Origin: Flagellimonas hadalis
GTDB taxonomy: Bacteria > Bacteroidota > Bacteroidia > Flavobacteriales > Flavobacteriaceae
Direction of reading: 5' to 3'
Assembly (NCBI RefSeq): GCF_007785775.2
Contig: NZ_VNIK02000003.1
Location: 152,902-216,901, forward strand
Length of the DNA stretch: 64,000 bases
Part shown: one piece after another, positions 16,439 through 24,808 of the stretch
How the letters are laid out: the number at the start of each line of letters is the position of its first letter
Numbering within the stretch: position 1 is the stretch's first letter
Notes under the pieces: generated by a model
What the model was told of the DNA's origin: nothing
The model's database searches: none
The model's input: only the letters and a program-made list of their open reading frames with translations
Made by a program: the position numbers and the translations under genes

Positions 16439-17668
16439 CTATTTATCACTTAGTGCAACAATGGGTTTAACATTTGCGGCCTTCATTGCAGGAATCAAGC
16501 CTGCCAATACACCGGCAACGATCAATATGATGGTGGCCGTTACCACTGTAGAAAGATTTACCGAAGGATTGCTGAATGCCGGCGTCTGGAACATGGGACC
16601 AACTCCCGCCAAGATTATCCACGCAAAGAACAGTCCCACAAAACCGGAAAGCGAGGTAATGAAGACTGATTCCAGCAAGACCAGATTGATGATTTGGCGA
16701 GGTCTGGCACCGAGCGCCTTTCGCACGCCGATTTCCTTGGTCCGCTCCTTGATAGTGAACACCATAATGTTCCCAATGCCCACAATGCCCGAGATGAGGA
16801 TCAAAAAGCCCACACCGATACCAATACCTTTGAGCACGGCGGTAAAACTGCTGATGTTCTCAAAAGCCTCGGCATAGTTCCAGACATAGAGTCCGGCTTG
16901 GTCTTCTGGATCTATTTTGTGCCTTCTTTTCATCAGGTCTTCCAACCTTCTCGAAAATTCCAATGCTTTGGTGAGGTCATAGGTCGGATTATAGGTCAGG
17001 GCAATCATGTTGATGTCGTTCGTATTGCCATAAATCCGCTGATAGGTACTTATGGGGGCATAGATCCTACGCTCGGCATTGTCATCACCATCATCGGTGA
17101 AAATCCCTATCACCCTGAAGGGCAACCCATTGAATTCCACAAATTTCCCCAGAGGGTCTTCTGTCTTAAAAAGATCTTCGGCCACTTTTCTGCCGATCAC
17201 GGCCACCTTTGCCTTGTTGACCACATCTGCTTCGTTGATATATCGTCCCGCAATCACCAAGGTCTTCTCTATGGCCTGATGGTCTGGATGGGTCGCCTGA
17301 ACAAAGTAGGAACCGGTCTCACTTTTATATTTCGCTGTAGCATTGGCATTGTACCTGGCACTGATGTATTCGATATCGTCAGGAAAACTTTGTTTGATGT
17401 ACTCGAGGTCATCATTTTTGAGCTGGATCCTTCGATTGGCCTCAAAACCTGCATAGGCCTTGGAAGTGGTACCGGGCCGGACAAAGATGGAGTTCGTGGC
17501 ATCGTCATTGAACTGACCCACAAAACCGTTCTCCATGCCGTTCACCGAAGCGAGGAGCATTACCAAGATGAATATGGCCCACCCCACGGAAAACCCCGTC
17601 AAAAAGGTCCTTAGCTTATTGGTCTTAAGCGTGTTGAATATTTCCTGCCAAACATCGCGATCAAACAT
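16439..17668 (-). CDS. MacB-like ABC transporter permease (block 2, A)
   Basis: 409 residues, same MacB-PCD plus FtsX layout: N-terminal helix (GFSVGWAIFILVMLLASV), periplasmic domain, three C-terminal helices with IKERTKEIGVRKALGARP. Its first 30 residues resemble the permease at 20884 (both have KLRTFLTG) more than its immediate partner, as expected if [A,B,adaptor] was duplicated as a unit. Its start overlaps the end of the ATPase gene by eight bases, so translation is coupled to the ATPase. Confidence 0.9.
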   Translation of the reverse strand: MFDRDVWQEIFNTLKTNKLRTFLTGFSVGWAIFILVMLLASVNGMENGFVGQFNDDATNSIFVRPGTTSKAYAGFEANRRIQLKNDDLEYIKQSFPDDIEYISARYNANATAKYKSETGSYFVQATHPDHQAIEKTLVIAGRYINEADVVNKAKVAVIGRKVAEDLFKTEDPLGKFVEFNGLPFRVIGIFTDDGDDNAERRIYAPISTYQRIYGNTNDINMIALTYNPTYDLTKALEFSRRLEDLMKRRHKIDPEDQAGLYVWNYAEAFENISSFTAVLKGIGIGVGFLILISGIVGIGNIMVFTIKERTKEIGVRKALGARPRQIINLVLLESVFITSLSGFVGLFFAWIILAGVGPMFQTPAFSNPSVNLSTVVTATIILIVAGVLAGLIPAMKAANVKPIVALSDK

Positions 17669-18362
17669 ACTGCTCTGCCCTTACTTGTTCAATTTTTTTG
17701 TCCTCTACGATCACACCGTCCTTCAAGTGCACAATACGCTTGCACATGTGCGCGATGTCCTCCTCGTGGGTCACCACCAAAATGGTGTTGCCCTCATCGT
17801 TGATTTTCTGGATCAAATCCATGACCTCGTATGACGTTTTACTGTCCAAAGCCCCTGTTGGCTCATCCGCCAAAAGCACTTTGGGTTCAGCAGCCATGGC
17901 CCTAGCTATGGCCACCCGTTGTTTTTGTCCCCCGGATAGCTCGCTGGGCAAATGCGTGGCCCAAGGTTTCAGTCCCACCCTGTCCAAGTATTTCATCGCC
18001 TTCTCCTGACGCTCCTTTCTGGGGACTTTTTGATAATATAAGGGTAGTGCCACATTTTCAAGGGCACTTTTATAATTGATCAAGTTAAATGACTGGAAGA
18101 TGAAACCCAAAAACTTGTTTCTGTATTGGGCCGCTTTGGTCTCACTCAGGTTTTTGATGGGCACGTTGTCCAAGGTATATTCCCCTGAATCGGCTCCGTC
18201 CAACATCCCTAAAATATTGAGCAAAGTGGATTTTCCCGATCCCGAGGACCCCATGATGGCAACCAGTTCGCCATCGTCCACTTTAAAATTTATCCCTTTC
18301 AGCACATGAAGGGAGTTGCTCCCCATGCGATAGGATTTATGAAGATCTTTGATTTCTATCAT
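17661..18362 (-). CDS. ABC transporter ATPase (MacB/LolD type)
   Basis: 233 residues, a single nucleotide-binding domain: Walker A GSSGSGKST at 38-46, Q-loop Gln90, signature LSGGQ at 142-146, Walker B LLADEP with catalytic Glu167, and the switch His in VVTHEED. It is of the LolD/MacB group that powers FtsX-type permeases by mechanotransmission. It is the only ATPase in an operon with four permeases. A 99-base gap separates it from the upstream adaptor gene, the largest gap in the operon, and could hide an internal promoter, although I see no exact -7 box. Confidence 0.95.
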   Translation of the reverse strand: MIEIKDLHKSYRMGSNSLHVLKGINFKVDDGELVAIMGSSGSGKSTLLNILGMLDGADSGEYTLDNVPIKNLSETKAAQYRNKFLGFIFQSFNLINYKSALENVALPLYYQKVPRKERQEKAMKYLDRVGLKPWATHLPSELSGGQKQRVAIARAMAAEPKVLLADEPTGALDSKTSYEVMDLIQKINDEGNTILVVTHEEDIAHMCKRIVHLKDGVIVEDKKIEQVRAEQYV

Positions 18363-18461
18363 GATTGGTGATGTTAGCTATCTTTTTGTAACCTCTGACT
18401 GTAAGACAGGCAAGTTGATAATTTGTTACAAGAATTATTGAAATTTTTTGTTAAATGATTT

Positions 18462-19571
18462 TTAATTGGTTTGTTCTGTGGCGATTGCGTTCCATATTTT
18501 GACCTTGTCATTGGCCGCCACCCCAGATTTCACCTCAACATAAATGCCATCACTGACGCCCAGTTCCACATCCCTACGCTCAAATTTTTGTGCAGCGGTC
18601 TCCACTTCCACAAATGGTTTTTTGGTATCGTTGTCAAACTGTACCAAAGCCTCTTTCAGGGCCAAAACACTATCTGCCCGTGCCAAGATGATGGAAGCAT
18701 TGGCACTCAGTCCCGCCCTTATGAAAGTGGTGTCCCCTTTTTTCAAGGAGCCCTTGATCTCGAATTGGATGGCCCCATTCTCTTCTTTTCCCTTGGGTGC
18801 GATATAGTCCAGTACCGCATCAAAGACACGGTTCTCTATGGCCCCAACAGTGATTTCCAAAGGCAGGTCTTCTTTTATTTTCCCCACTTCGGATTCATCC
18901 ACCTTGCCCTCAAAGATCATTTTGTCCACATCGGCAATGGCCGCAATGGTGGTCCCTTCATTGAAATTATTGCTCTCGATGACCTGGTTCCCCACTTCAA
19001 CGGGCACCTCAAGGACCATACCGCTCACCGTGGCACGGATCATGGTATTGGCCGCACTACTGAGACCGCTCGTAGTCCCGGTCTTCACGATATCGTATCG
19101 CTTGTTCGCCGCGCCATAGGCCTGTTTCGCCTGATCATAGGTCACCTGTGCCCTATCCATATCTGCCCGGGATATGACCCCCTTGGCAAAGAGTGTGGAC
19201 TGGCGTTCGAAGTTTCTCTTTTGATCTTCCAGATTGATCTTGGCCTCGTCAATGGCATTTCTTGCATCGTTCAGGGCAGAAAGGTTGGGCACTACTTTGA
19301 TCTTGGCCAACAGGTCTCCCGACTTTACAAAATCCCCTCCTTCCACAAAAATCTCTTCAATGACCCCGGATATATTGGGTTTGATCAACACTTCTTCCAA
19401 AGGAAGAATGCTTCCCGTGGCCACAGCTTTTTTGACTATGGTCTGCGTGGAGGGTGTCTCTGTTTGATAGACCACCGGATCCTCTGAGTTCTTCTGGTAG
19501 AGATAGTACATGGAGCCACCGAACACGATCACGATGAGCAACAAGATGGCAATGGTTACCGATTTTTTCAT
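18462..19571 (-). CDS. MacA-like periplasmic adaptor, first copy
   Basis: 369 residues. N-terminal anchor (VTIAILLLIVIVFGGSMYYL), lipoyl half-motifs (IKPNISGVIEEIFVEGGDFVKSGD), coiled-coil hairpin (about 105-165) and barrel domain (DKMIFEGKVDESEVGKIKED). Closely similar to the second adaptor at 14023. It ends the first block of permease, permease, adaptor and precedes the ATPase gene. The two adaptors could form separate homohexamers or a mixed ring on the shared TolC; the sequence does not tell which. Confidence 0.92.
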   Translation of the reverse strand: MKKSVTIAILLLIVIVFGGSMYYLYQKNSEDPVVYQTETPSTQTIVKKAVATGSILPLEEVLIKPNISGVIEEIFVEGGDFVKSGDLLAKIKVVPNLSALNDARNAIDEAKINLEDQKRNFERQSTLFAKGVISRADMDRAQVTYDQAKQAYGAANKRYDIVKTGTTSGLSSAANTMIRATVSGMVLEVPVEVGNQVIESNNFNEGTTIAAIADVDKMIFEGKVDESEVGKIKEDLPLEITVGAIENRVFDAVLDYIAPKGKEENGAIQFEIKGSLKKGDTTFIRAGLSANASIILARADSVLALKEALVQFDNDTKKPFVEVETAAQKFERRDVELGVSDGIYVEVKSGVAANDKVKIWNAIATEQTN

Positions 19572-19603
19572 TGTATGCTATAATTTATTTGATTGATTTA
19601 CTT

Positions 19604-20860
19604 TTATTCCGTTCGTAATGCCTCAATGGGCCGCACCCTAATAGCGCTCTGGGCGGGGATGAAACCTGCCAATAGGCCGGACACCATCAAAATGACCAGT
19701 GCCCCCGTTACCACCCCAACACTCACACTGGGACTCATGAACATATCCACGGGACCCACGCTATCCAACAGGGAATTGATCCCATAAATGACCAATGACC
19801 CAAAAATGATGCCCACCATTCCTGAAATCAAAGTAAGGAATATGGACTCCATCAATATCTGTTTTTTGATGGACCACGGCTGTTCGCCCAAAGCCCTTCG
19901 GATACCAATTTCCTTGGTCCGTTCCTTTACCACGATGAGCATGATGTTGCTCACCCCGATAATGCCCGAGAGCAGTACCATGATCCCCACAATATAGGCG
20001 ACCGCCTTCAATGCCCCAAAGAGGCTCTCCACCCGGTTGTATTGTTCATAAAGGTCAAAATAGCCTATGGCACGGTTGTCTTCGGGATGGACCTTGTGCC
20101 GTTTTTTCATTTCGTCGATGATCTTGTCCTTGAGCTGGGAAATGGAGCTGCCATCGTTTGCGGTGATGGCCATCCATCCTACATTTTCCCCTTGGTTGAA
20201 GGCCTGCGAGAACGAGGTGAAAGGGACAAAAATTTCCTTCTGTCCTTCCTCTCCACCACCACTGTTGTTCTTTTTATAGGTGCCGATCACCATAAAGTTC
20301 ACTCCTTGGATCTTGATGTAGCTCCCCAGCACTTCCTCGTCCTTTTCATAGAGGTCGTTCTTGACCCCCAGCCCGATCACGGCCACTTTCCTCTTTTCAT
20401 CAATGTCATTATAGTTGATGAACCTACCAGAGGTCACTGCCATCGGATCCTGGTTGATGATTTCCGGATAATCCCCATACACATTGAAGGCCCCGGTCCG
20501 GATTCCCTTGACCACGTTGTTGTTCCCACCAAATCCACCCAATTGGTTCCTTGGGGAAATAAACCTGAGATTGGGCACATTGTCCCTGATGGCCTGCACA
20601 TCGCTTATCTTAAAATTGAACCCCCTTCCTTGGGGCAATCCTTCGTAGGCCTTGGTCGTGGCCCTTGTCCACATGAACATGGTGTTCGTGGCCGTGTCGC
20701 CAAAGTCCTGCTTTATACCATTTTCAAGTCCCTTCCCGGCGGCAAGCAGCACAATCAGTATAAAAATACCCCAGCAGACCCCAAAAGCCGTGAAGATGGT
20801 GCGCCACACATTGCTGGTGAGCACTTCCAGGATTTCCCGCCATCTATCCCTGTTGAACAT
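19604..20860 (-). CDS. MacB-like ABC transporter permease (block 1, B)
   Basis: 418 residues. N-terminal helix (AFGVCWGIFILIVLLAAG), a periplasmic domain (about 45-285) and three C-terminal helices with VKERTKEIGIRRALGEQP. No ATPase domain. It lies 32 bases upstream of the first adaptor and 23 bases after the 20884 permease. A glycine/asparagine-rich loop (NNSGGGEEGQ) stands in the periplasmic part. Confidence 0.9.
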   Translation of the reverse strand: MFNRDRWREILEVLTSNVWRTIFTAFGVCWGIFILIVLLAAGKGLENGIKQDFGDTATNTMFMWTRATTKAYEGLPQGRGFNFKISDVQAIRDNVPNLRFISPRNQLGGFGGNNNVVKGIRTGAFNVYGDYPEIINQDPMAVTSGRFINYNDIDEKRKVAVIGLGVKNDLYEKDEEVLGSYIKIQGVNFMVIGTYKKNNSGGGEEGQKEIFVPFTSFSQAFNQGENVGWMAITANDGSSISQLKDKIIDEMKKRHKVHPEDNRAIGYFDLYEQYNRVESLFGALKAVAYIVGIMVLLSGIIGVSNIMLIVVKERTKEIGIRRALGEQPWSIKKQILMESIFLTLISGMVGIIFGSLVIYGINSLLDSVGPVDMFMSPSVSVGVVTGALVILMVSGLLAGFIPAQSAIRVRPIEALRTE

Positions 20861-20883
20861 ATTGCTTGTTTTTGTAAGATTCT

Positions 20884-22128
20884 TTATTCATCTCGCAAGG
20901 ATTCGATTACCTGTACTTTGGCCGCCCTCCATGCAGGCACAAAACCGGCCAAGGTCCCTGCCAGTATGAGGACCAGCACCGTGGAAAAGGCTACTTTGAA
21001 GTTCACGGACGGGTTGAGAATATAGTCCACCTCAATGTTCGGGCCGACCAGTTCGAGCAGGGCCATACTGAAGATCAATCCCGTGAACCCCGAAATGGCG
21101 GTCACAAAAATGGCCTCGTGCAAGATCATGGCAATGATGGACCATGGCTTGGCCCCCAATGCCTTTCGTATGCCAATTTCCCGGGTGCGTTCCTTCACCA
21201 CGATCATCATGATGTTGCTCACCCCCACTACCCCGGCGATGATGGTACAGATACCGACAAACCAGAAAAAGAGTTTTATGTTGTTGGTAAGGCCATAATA
21301 GCGTTTGGCCTCTTCCATGGCACTCCAGACTTCCATCGCCCCTGTATCGTCCGGGGCAACGGTATGTACCTGCTGTAGGTATTTCCGCATGTCATCCTTG
21401 AAGTTTATGGCCTGGGCCACTGCTTCGTCAAAATTTTCCACGGGAGGGAGTGTAAAGGACATGTTGTTGATCCTGTTGCCTCCATTGAATGCTTTTTGGG
21501 CCGTGGTTATGGGAATGTAGATACGCTCCTCTTCGCGATCTTCCATTTCCTTATAGACCCCGATGATCTTGAAGGGAATACCGGATATGTCCACAAACTC
21601 GCCAATGGGCGAATCCACTTTGTTGAAGACGTCCTTTTTGATCTTGTTGCCGATGACGGCCACTTTGCCAGCTGAAATTTCATCTTGATAATTTATGAAA
21701 CGGCCTTCCAACATGGAGGCGTTCTCTATGAACTGGAAATCCGAAGCGACTCCCTGCACGCCATAGATGAGGGCTTCCTTTCCATAGTTCACACTGACTC
21801 CACGCACAAAGATCCGGGAAGATCCACGTTCGATGATATTCTTGAACATGGCACTCGATCTATCAAAATTCTCATTGACCAACTGGATGCGCCTCCCTGG
21901 ATTAAGCCCCTTGTATTCCTTGGAGGTGACCCCAGGCCATACCCAGACACTTGTGGACGCATCTTGCTTGAACTCTTGTTCGATGCCATTGCGCATACCC
22001 TGTCCAAAACCCAGAAGAATCACAAGAATGAAAATTCCTGAGGCCACGGAAAGGCCTGTTAAAAAAGTGCGCAGTTTGTTCTTTCGTATGGTGTCAAATA
22101 TTTCTTGCCACCTTTCCAAGTCAAACAT
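20884..22128 (-). CDS. MacB-like ABC transporter permease (block 1, A), first gene of the exporter operon
   Basis: 414 residues with the same architecture: N-terminal helix (GLSVASGIFILVILLGFG), MacB-PCD periplasmic domain, three C-terminal helices with VKERTREIGIRKALGAKP. It opens the operon of eight exporter genes. The 102 bases upstream contain only a seven-of-eight -7 match (minus strand AACATTTG at 22190-22197) and a small dyad GTACA-TCTTC-TGTAC at 22152-22166. Substrate of the system is not evident: MacAB-like pumps export peptides, siderophores, lipids or antibiotics. Confidence 0.9.
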   Translation of the reverse strand: MFDLERWQEIFDTIRKNKLRTFLTGLSVASGIFILVILLGFGQGMRNGIEQEFKQDASTSVWVWPGVTSKEYKGLNPGRRIQLVNENFDRSSAMFKNIIERGSSRIFVRGVSVNYGKEALIYGVQGVASDFQFIENASMLEGRFINYQDEISAGKVAVIGNKIKKDVFNKVDSPIGEFVDISGIPFKIIGVYKEMEDREEERIYIPITTAQKAFNGGNRINNMSFTLPPVENFDEAVAQAINFKDDMRKYLQQVHTVAPDDTGAMEVWSAMEEAKRYYGLTNNIKLFFWFVGICTIIAGVVGVSNIMMIVVKERTREIGIRKALGAKPWSIIAMILHEAIFVTAISGFTGLIFSMALLELVGPNIEVDYILNPSVNFKVAFSTVLVLILAGTLAGFVPAWRAAKVQVIESLRDE

Positions 22129-22230
22129 AGGTCAGTGTTTTGATTGATGAAGTACATCTTCTGTACCCTTATAAGATGATCGAGAACACCAAATGTTACA
22201 CTTCAGGGGGAAAAAATATCAAAATCGGGT

Positions 22231-22443
22231 TCAACCCCTCATCTTTCTGTATATAAAATAGAACAGTCCGGCCACCAAGAGATAGGGAAATGCCATAAGG
22301 TACACTATTCCATTATTGATGCCCTCCGCCGTCTTGCCATCGGCCCCACTCTCCACTACTGCGCGGCACATGGCACACTGGGCATCCACCAAGGAGGGAA
22401 ACGCCAACAGCAACAACAGTAAAAGGAGATATTTTGCTTTCAT
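22231..22443 (-). CDS. 70-residue membrane protein with N-terminal CxxC after a signal segment
   Basis: ATG at 22443 gives a signal peptide (KAKYLLLLLLLLAFPSLVDA) directly followed by QCAMCRA (Cys23, Cys26), a short hydrophilic linker and one membrane helix (IVYLMAFPYLLVAGLFYFIY) with a positive end. The mature protein would hold a CxxC pair on the periplasmic side. It lies five bases after the DUF420 gene and shares its operon with SCO, so a role in copper or heme delivery to cytochrome oxidase is a reasonable inference. No named family recognised. Confidence 0.75.
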   Translation of the reverse strand: MKAKYLLLLLLLLAFPSLVDAQCAMCRAVVESGADGKTAEGINNGIVYLMAFPYLLVAGLFYFIYRKMRG

Positions 22444-22448
22444 GTGGA

Positions 22449-22985
22449 TCAATAGGGGTAATAGGGGGAAATCATGACATAGACAATGACGCCTGTAATG
22501 GCCACGTACAACCAAATGGGAAAGGTATATTTGGCCCATAGCCTATGGCTCTCAAAATCGTCCAGATATACTTTTGAATAGGTGATCAGCACCAAGGGAA
22601 TCACGGAGATGGAAAGCACAATGTGCGTCATCAAGATGAAGTAATACACGTACTTTATAGTTCCCTCGCCGCCGTACATGGTGGTCTCCGAGGTCATGTG
22701 GTAGGCCACGTACATGATCAGGAACAGTGCGGAGAATATAATGCAGGTGGTCATCAGCTTTTGGTGCAGCGAACGCTTTCCATTTTTAATGGCAATAACA
22801 GCAATGACCAGCATAATGGCCGTCAAACCGTTAATGGATGCATAGATGGGCGGAAGGAAACCCAATGGTTTGGCATTGGGGATCTTGTATCCGAAAAGTA
22901 ACGCCACCACAATGGGAACGGCAATGGATATGACTGTGATCCATTGGTTGAACTTTTTTTCCCGCATAGAAATGTCCTCGGTCAT
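22449..22985 (-). CDS. DUF420 family membrane protein (oxidase-associated)
   Basis: 178 residues with five predicted helices (e.g. WITVISIAVPIVVALLFG, FLPPIYASINGLTAIMLVIA, YVYYFILMTHIVLSISVIPL). Conserved His residues lie in LHQKLMT, AYHMTSE and MTHIVLS, reminiscent of heme- or copper-binding assembly proteins. DUF420 genes commonly accompany SCO and cytochrome oxidase genes (CtaM-like); the exact activity is not assigned. Its ATG overlaps the SCO stop by four bases. Confidence 0.85.
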   Translation of the reverse strand: MTEDISMREKKFNQWITVISIAVPIVVALLFGYKIPNAKPLGFLPPIYASINGLTAIMLVIAVIAIKNGKRSLHQKLMTTCIIFSALFLIMYVAYHMTSETTMYGGEGTIKYVYYFILMTHIVLSISVIPLVLITYSKVYLDDFESHRLWAKYTFPIWLYVAITGVIVYVMISPYYPY

Positions 22986-23725
22986 TCTGCCAATAATTTT
23001 TTGATGTCCTCTTTTAATAGGGTGATCTGCTGGGCCTCTCCCTCAGCATTCACTCCTTCTTTTTCAGTGATGGTGCCCCTGTAATAGATCAAGGGGTTCC
23101 CAAACTTATCCTGACGGGAACGAATATAGCCATTTTTGTCCACCAAAGCGAACATTCCCGAATGCTCAAAACCACCAGGTGCGTCCTCTACTTCGTTGGC
23201 CACAATATAGAAACCTTCCTGGGCCAATGTGTATATCTCTTTCTGGTCTCCGGTGAGCAAATGCCAATCCTTGTCCACTATGCCATATTTCTCGGCATAC
23301 TTTTTAAGCACTGATGGGGTGTCGTACCGTGGGTTGATGGTAAAGGATGCCACTCCAAAATCCGCATCGTCCTTGAAGGTTTTTTGCAGCTCCAGTAGAT
23401 TTTTGGTCATTATGGGGCATATGGTGGGGCAGGTGGTAAAGAAAAACTCCACCACATATACTTTTCCCAGATAATCCTTGTTGGTGACCAGCACGCTGTC
23501 CTGGTTCATAAATGAGAATTCGGGGACTTGTCGTTTTTTGCCCTCGTTGATGACAAACCCGACCTGTTGCTCCACCGAAGCCACACTCATACGGTCGTTT
23601 TCCACAATAGTCCCCCCTTTTACCCTCTTGGTGATTTCATAAACGGCAAATGTGCCGAAAACGAGAATGATCGCCGAGACCCAAACGTAGGTATACTTTT
23701 TCTTGTTATTTGCTCCTGTCGGCAT
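22982..23725 (-). CDS. SCO/SenC copper chaperone for cytochrome oxidase
   Basis: 247 residues: one N-terminal membrane anchor (about 13-30) and a periplasmic thioredoxin fold. Copper ligands are all present: TTCPTICPIM gives Cys99 and Cys103, and His188 lies in GGFEHSGMF. SCO proteins deliver copper to, or reduce, the CuA site of oxidase subunit II (encoded here at 49100-50158). It overlaps the upstream SCO-like gene by 20 bases. Confidence 0.95.
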   Translation of the reverse strand: MPTGANNKKKYTYVWVSAIILVFGTFAVYEITKRVKGGTIVENDRMSVASVEQQVGFVINEGKKRQVPEFSFMNQDSVLVTNKDYLGKVYVVEFFFTTCPTICPIMTKNLLELQKTFKDDADFGVASFTINPRYDTPSVLKKYAEKYGIVDKDWHLLTGDQKEIYTLAQEGFYIVANEVEDAPGGFEHSGMFALVDKNGYIRSRQDKFGNPLIYYRGTITEKEGVNAEGEAQQITLLKEDIKKLLAE

Positions 23726-24338
23726 TGTTCTTTTTTAAAGCGAGTCTATATTCTGCCAAGATGATCTTGACATCATCTTCCATTTTGTTGTTCAATTCCG
23801 CTACCGAAGAGGTATCAAATCCATATTTCAGCCCTTCGTCCTCATCATCTTCCCTTCCCCTAAGATTGCGATCCTTGTCAATAATGAACGCATAGGGTGT
23901 GGAAAGGTCAGCGTCCAGATCGGTGTTTGTTTTCAGTTGCTTGAAAAAGGCCTTTATCTGTTCCTCTTCCCCAAAGGTAAAGTGCCATTTGTCCACATTG
24001 GATAGCTTTCCCAGTTCTTCTTTGAGGGCATCGGCCTGTGCTTCCTTCCCTTTGGGAACCACCATTACCACTTGAAAATCGGTGAACTCCCCAAACCTTT
24101 TGTAGATCTTTTGGTTCAGGTTGAAGGCATTTCCTTTCATACTGTCCACTTTGGCCCCCATAAACCCTAAAATGGTGATCTTGCCGTCCAAACTGACCTC
24201 TTGCCCCATTGCGGGCACATCAGGGATTTTTTCCGTTAGCACAGGCAGTTTTCCAAAGTTGTTGACCCCAGATGCAAAGAACAGATAGGCCACCAATGGA
24301 AACACGAACAGCACCACTAAGACAAATGTTTTTTTCAT
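23706..24338 (-). CDS. SCO-like membrane-anchored thioredoxin-fold protein without cysteines
   Basis: 210 residues from ATG 24338 (a GTG 12 bases upstream is disfavoured by a -7 box placed there). N-terminal anchor (TFVLVVLFVFPLVAYLFFA) and a thioredoxin-type alternation: KITILGFMGA in the place where SCO has FFFTTCPTIC, later FQVVMVVPKG, and PYAFIIDKDRNLRGR, which mirrors the ALVDKNGYIRSR strand of SCO. There is no cysteine in the protein, so it cannot bind copper in the SCO manner or do thiol chemistry. It lies directly upstream of, and overlaps, the SCO gene. Possibly an assembly factor; function unknown. Confidence 0.8.
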   Translation of the reverse strand: MKKTFVLVVLFVFPLVAYLFFASGVNNFGKLPVLTEKIPDVPAMGQEVSLDGKITILGFMGAKVDSMKGNAFNLNQKIYKRFGEFTDFQVVMVVPKGKEAQADALKEELGKLSNVDKWHFTFGEEEQIKAFFKQLKTNTDLDADLSTPYAFIIDKDRNLRGREDDEDEGLKYGFDTSSVAELNNKMEDDVKIILAEYRLALKKNNADRSK

Positions 24339-24354
24339 AGCCTTTCCCACTTTG

Positions 24355-24362
24355 CAAAAATA
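24355..24362 (-). promoter_or_regulatory. -7 box for the SCO operon
   Basis: Minus strand TATTTTTG, exact TAnnTTTG, 16 bases before the ATG at 24338 and immediately after the terminator of the preceding operon. No TTG at the right distance upstream, where the terminator stem lies. Confidence 0.4.
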
Positions 24363-24390
24363 AAAAAAGACGGTTGGAAAACCGTCTTTT
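24362..24390 (-). terminator. terminator after oxidase subunit IV gene
   Basis: Perfect 11-bp stem AAAAGACGGTT (24365-24375) / AACCGTCTTTT (24380-24390) with a GGAA loop; on the minus strand it runs into a T stretch. It lies 19 bases after the subunit IV stop and separates the oxidase-subunit genes from the SCO operon. Confidence 0.92.
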
Positions 24391-24408
24391 ATAGCTGTTA
24401 ATACTTTC

Positions 24409-24792
24409 TTAGAAATCCCATGTTATGAATCCATCCTTGTAAACATTGTACACATAATCGGCTTCGAACAGCAGTATGAATATCAAATAGCATATCAAGA
24501 AAATAGGGGTCCAGACAATGGCCCTACGCAAGGAGCTTTTCTCATCGCGCAAGTGCATGAAATCCCATGCAATGTAATAAGCCTTTACCAAGGTGAGGAC
24601 GATGAAGATCCAGTTAAGAAGCTTCATCCCCAGAAAATGACTATGGGTAAGTGCCCTGGGCTTAATGATACCAAAGGCCACCTCGATTGCGGTAATTATG
24701 GTTAGAAAAACCAATACCCCCCATATCTTCTGGGTGTTCGATTTGAATTTTACAAGTCCTCTGAAAATCTCAAGTTTATGATCGTGTGCCAT
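24409..24792 (-). CDS. cytochrome c oxidase subunit IV family protein
   Basis: 127 residues with three or four helices (IWGVLVFLTIITAIEVAFGI, MKLLNWIFIVLTLVKAYYIAW, AIVWTPIFLICYLIFILLF). The layout, with the central VKAYYIAWDFMHL segment, is that of prokaryotic oxidase subunit IV (CtaF/CyoD-like), a small accessory subunit that stabilises the complex. It follows the larger subunit III gene by 16 bases and ends the transcript. Confidence 0.85.
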   Translation of the reverse strand: MAHDHKLEIFRGLVKFKSNTQKIWGVLVFLTIITAIEVAFGIIKPRALTHSHFLGMKLLNWIFIVLTLVKAYYIAWDFMHLRDEKSSLRRAIVWTPIFLICYLIFILLFEADYVYNVYKDGFITWDF

Positions 24793-24808
24793 TTATATCG
24801 TCAATTTT

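Noticed and set aside
18363..18461. Internal promoter or riboswitch in the 99-base gap before the exporter ATPase
   Set aside because: No TAnnTTTG on the minus strand and only a short TGTAAC/GTTACA match; not enough to call.
22152..22166. Dyad GTACA-TCTTC-TGTAC upstream of the exporter operon
   Set aside because: Five-base arms are too short to claim an operator, and no regulator gene is adjacent.
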